Shown: in pieces, positions 62,120 to 64,000 of the stretch | Layout of the letters: every line of letters begins with the position of its first letter | How positions within the stretch are numbered: the stretch's first letter is position 1 | Source of the DNA: Schistosoma haematobium | Lineage: Eukaryota > Platyhelminthes > Trematoda > Strigeidida > Schistosomatidae | Direction of reading: 5' to 3' | Length of the DNA: 64,000 nucleotides | Assembly: GCF_000699445.3 (NCBI RefSeq) | Contig: NC_067198.1 | Span: 27,353,536 to 27,417,535, forward strand | Translations under genes and position numbers: made by a program | Notes under the pieces: generated by a model | The model's input: the letters and a program-made list of their open reading frames with translations, nothing else | Told to the model about the DNA's origin: nothing | Databases searched by the model: none

Positions 62120-63115
62120 ATCATCAATCACACAAACAATTTCACAAGAAATACCAGTTCATTATAGTTCTTTGTTCATATTTATCATGTAAGTCACGGA
62201 CGAACATAACAGAAATATATACAGTTCAAATATTGCAATACAACACACAAACCGCAATTCATGCCTCTGTGACAATTTCACTTGACGTTTGAGCTTTACA
62301 CATACTTAAATTTTACATGTTGATAATGCATTCAATTTGTATAGGTGACCTTACATAATTTGACGATTTAATCATCTCAAGTAATCTACATAAAGTTCAT
62401 GGCTAAGTAACATGTAATTAAATGAACTAAATCATTATCTGGCTAATAGTTTATTAAAAAGTATAAAAAATAATGTAAAATGTTTTCAAAATAATATTTT
62501 TGTGTGCAGCAACAAGTTAAATTCGAATAAAAATATCTAACTGATACTCATTACTTAGCTATATCTGCTACGTTGATGTGGCTCGTTCTCTATTAGTGTC
62601 ATAGTTAAGATGCTTACGAAAAGACTAATGTTTTGTCAATAAATGCTAATTTCTCAGCTGTAACACATAATAAACAAAACAATCATCATTTCAGAGTGTT
62701 CATTATTTAGCGGTTAATAACCGTTAAACAATGAAAAATGTATTTGTTTCTAGACTAGAATTCATTTTCACTGTGAACTCAGGTTCTTTGAAATCTACAG
62801 AATCAACAATAGCATTCAACCGTCCATTTGAAATAAATTGAGCTAATATTTTATCAGACTCAATGAATTTACAAAGTGAATGGATCAAAAGTCACTGTCC
62901 TCAGTCGATAAATACCGTATTCATGATATAACCAATTCAGTCGACCACCACTTTTCACCCACAATCACATAATTATTGCTGATTTCATACCAATAGTTTA
63001 TTTAAAAGTGACTAATTTAAAAACATTCAACATTAGAAATTAACATTAAGCAGAGGATAGTAAGATTTCAAAAAGCCAGCTAGTATACGCTTACATTAAA
63101 TTACTTGATTACTTC
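62120..63115. other. AT-rich spacer
   Basis: Nothing recognised. Confidence 0.45.
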
Positions 63116-63124
63116 ATTAAGATT

Positions 63125-63235
63125 ACAAACCTAACTAAGCTAGACAACCATTGAAAACTTAAAAGCACTGAATGACGGTTTCAATCTTATTATGGATCAC
63201 CTTGACAGTATGCACGAACGAACTCCCAATTAACT
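63125..63235 (-). mobile_element. Family B SINE, decayed
   Basis: Minus-strand match to the tail (agacaaccattgaaaac) and a ruined ribozyme (gacggtttcaatcttatta); the head is gone. Confidence 0.65.
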
Positions 63236-63239
63236 AGTA

Positions 63240-64000
63240 AACTCAGTATCTTCAACTTAGTGTGTGAAATTAGATTGGTTAGTGATTTCCTGAGAGAAAA
63301 AACTCAACAATCTCCAAAATATCATAATAATATTTAATTATTCCTTGAAAACCAAACTACTCTACTAGAACTTATTGTCATTTAAATAAATGAAATGGAA
63401 AAAGATCAATGAATAAAATATATCAGTTAAGTATTGTTTCTTATTTATCACACTTAACTACTGATAACAACTGTGAAATGTATATTTATTCTTATCAGTT
63501 ATGTTTCCCAAATTGTGAATATGATCATAGTTCTGTTTATTATTCATTAGTGAAAATAATTGATATAAACTATTCAATAAATGAATGTATGAAATAACTA
63601 AACTTTAAATTTTTTAGTGTAGGTTATTATGTTAAGCCCATATACCTTATTCTAGCTTTCAGACAGGCCAATCTACTCATTCTACTTGCGTCATATTTTG
63701 ACCTTGGTAAGTATTCGCTTATCAATCTTGACTGGTTTTATATGAGCGCATATGTGCGTATACATTTCTTATCTGATTCATCACATGTCTGTAACTTATT
63801 TTTGTGTGCCTATAAATATTGATTCACGCTTGACTAAAGAGAGTTGGCTTACCCGACTTCTCCACTGCGCGTCGTTTCGCTTCGCTCTATTCCATTTGCT
63901 TCATATAGAAAATATATGTATTCAAAAGTCCATTTTCGTTATTTAACTCATTTAATTCCGTTATTGACTAACGTGATTTAAGTCGATGATTATATGAGAA
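63240..64000. other. AT-rich end of window
   Basis: Open frames at 63409-63597 and 63752-63946 have no domain, splice or repeat support; a host exon cannot be excluded. Confidence 0.35.

Noticed and set aside
63409..63946. Host exons near the window end
   Set aside because: Two short open frames without splice-site or domain support.

Overview
The window is AT-rich and gene-poor animal DNA, dominated by dispersed retroelements, and it is best read as a blood-fluke (Schistosoma-type trematode) genome. The main evidence is the repeats: tRNA-headed short elements carrying small hammerhead ribozymes (the Sm-alpha class known from schistosomes), RTE-clade LINE fragments whose reverse transcriptase ends in a schistosome-like C-terminus, and Penelope-like element (PLE) fragments with a GIY-YIG nuclease. 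I did not try to settle the species.

The layout is as follows. 1-12 kb holds hammerhead SINEs of three families (called A, B and C here), including a nest in which two A copies in opposite orientation sit inside one B copy. It also holds four LINE fragments' worth of RTE sequence, one of which is a short internally deleted copy with an intact target-site duplication. 14.6-16 kb is a PLE insertion with an inverted tail. 16-23 kb has more B, A and C copies. 23-42 kb is mostly unique AT-rich DNA with scattered old copies, two LTR-like repeats and a GC-rich unknown repeat. 42.8-43.4 kb has the only convincing host coding exon: a signal-peptide-bearing first exon that ends in a GT splice donor. 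44-64 kb returns to repeats: PLE tails, an RTE fragment, two copies of a roughly 560-bp tRNA-Gly-headed element, B copies and a second PLE lineage.

The most notable pattern concerns how these elements are inserted. PLE fragments and hammerhead SINEs of all three families repeatedly have the same structure: an inverted copy of the element's own 3' tail at its 5' end, with the whole bounded by an 11-15 bp direct repeat. I read this as one shared insertion process, possibly PLE machinery moving the ribozyme SINEs in trans. The RTE insertion with clear boundaries has a similar target duplication but no inverted tail. The ribozymes show base-pair-preserving changes between copies, and several look capable of folding. 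All coordinates were read by eye; element edges without a target duplication are approximate.
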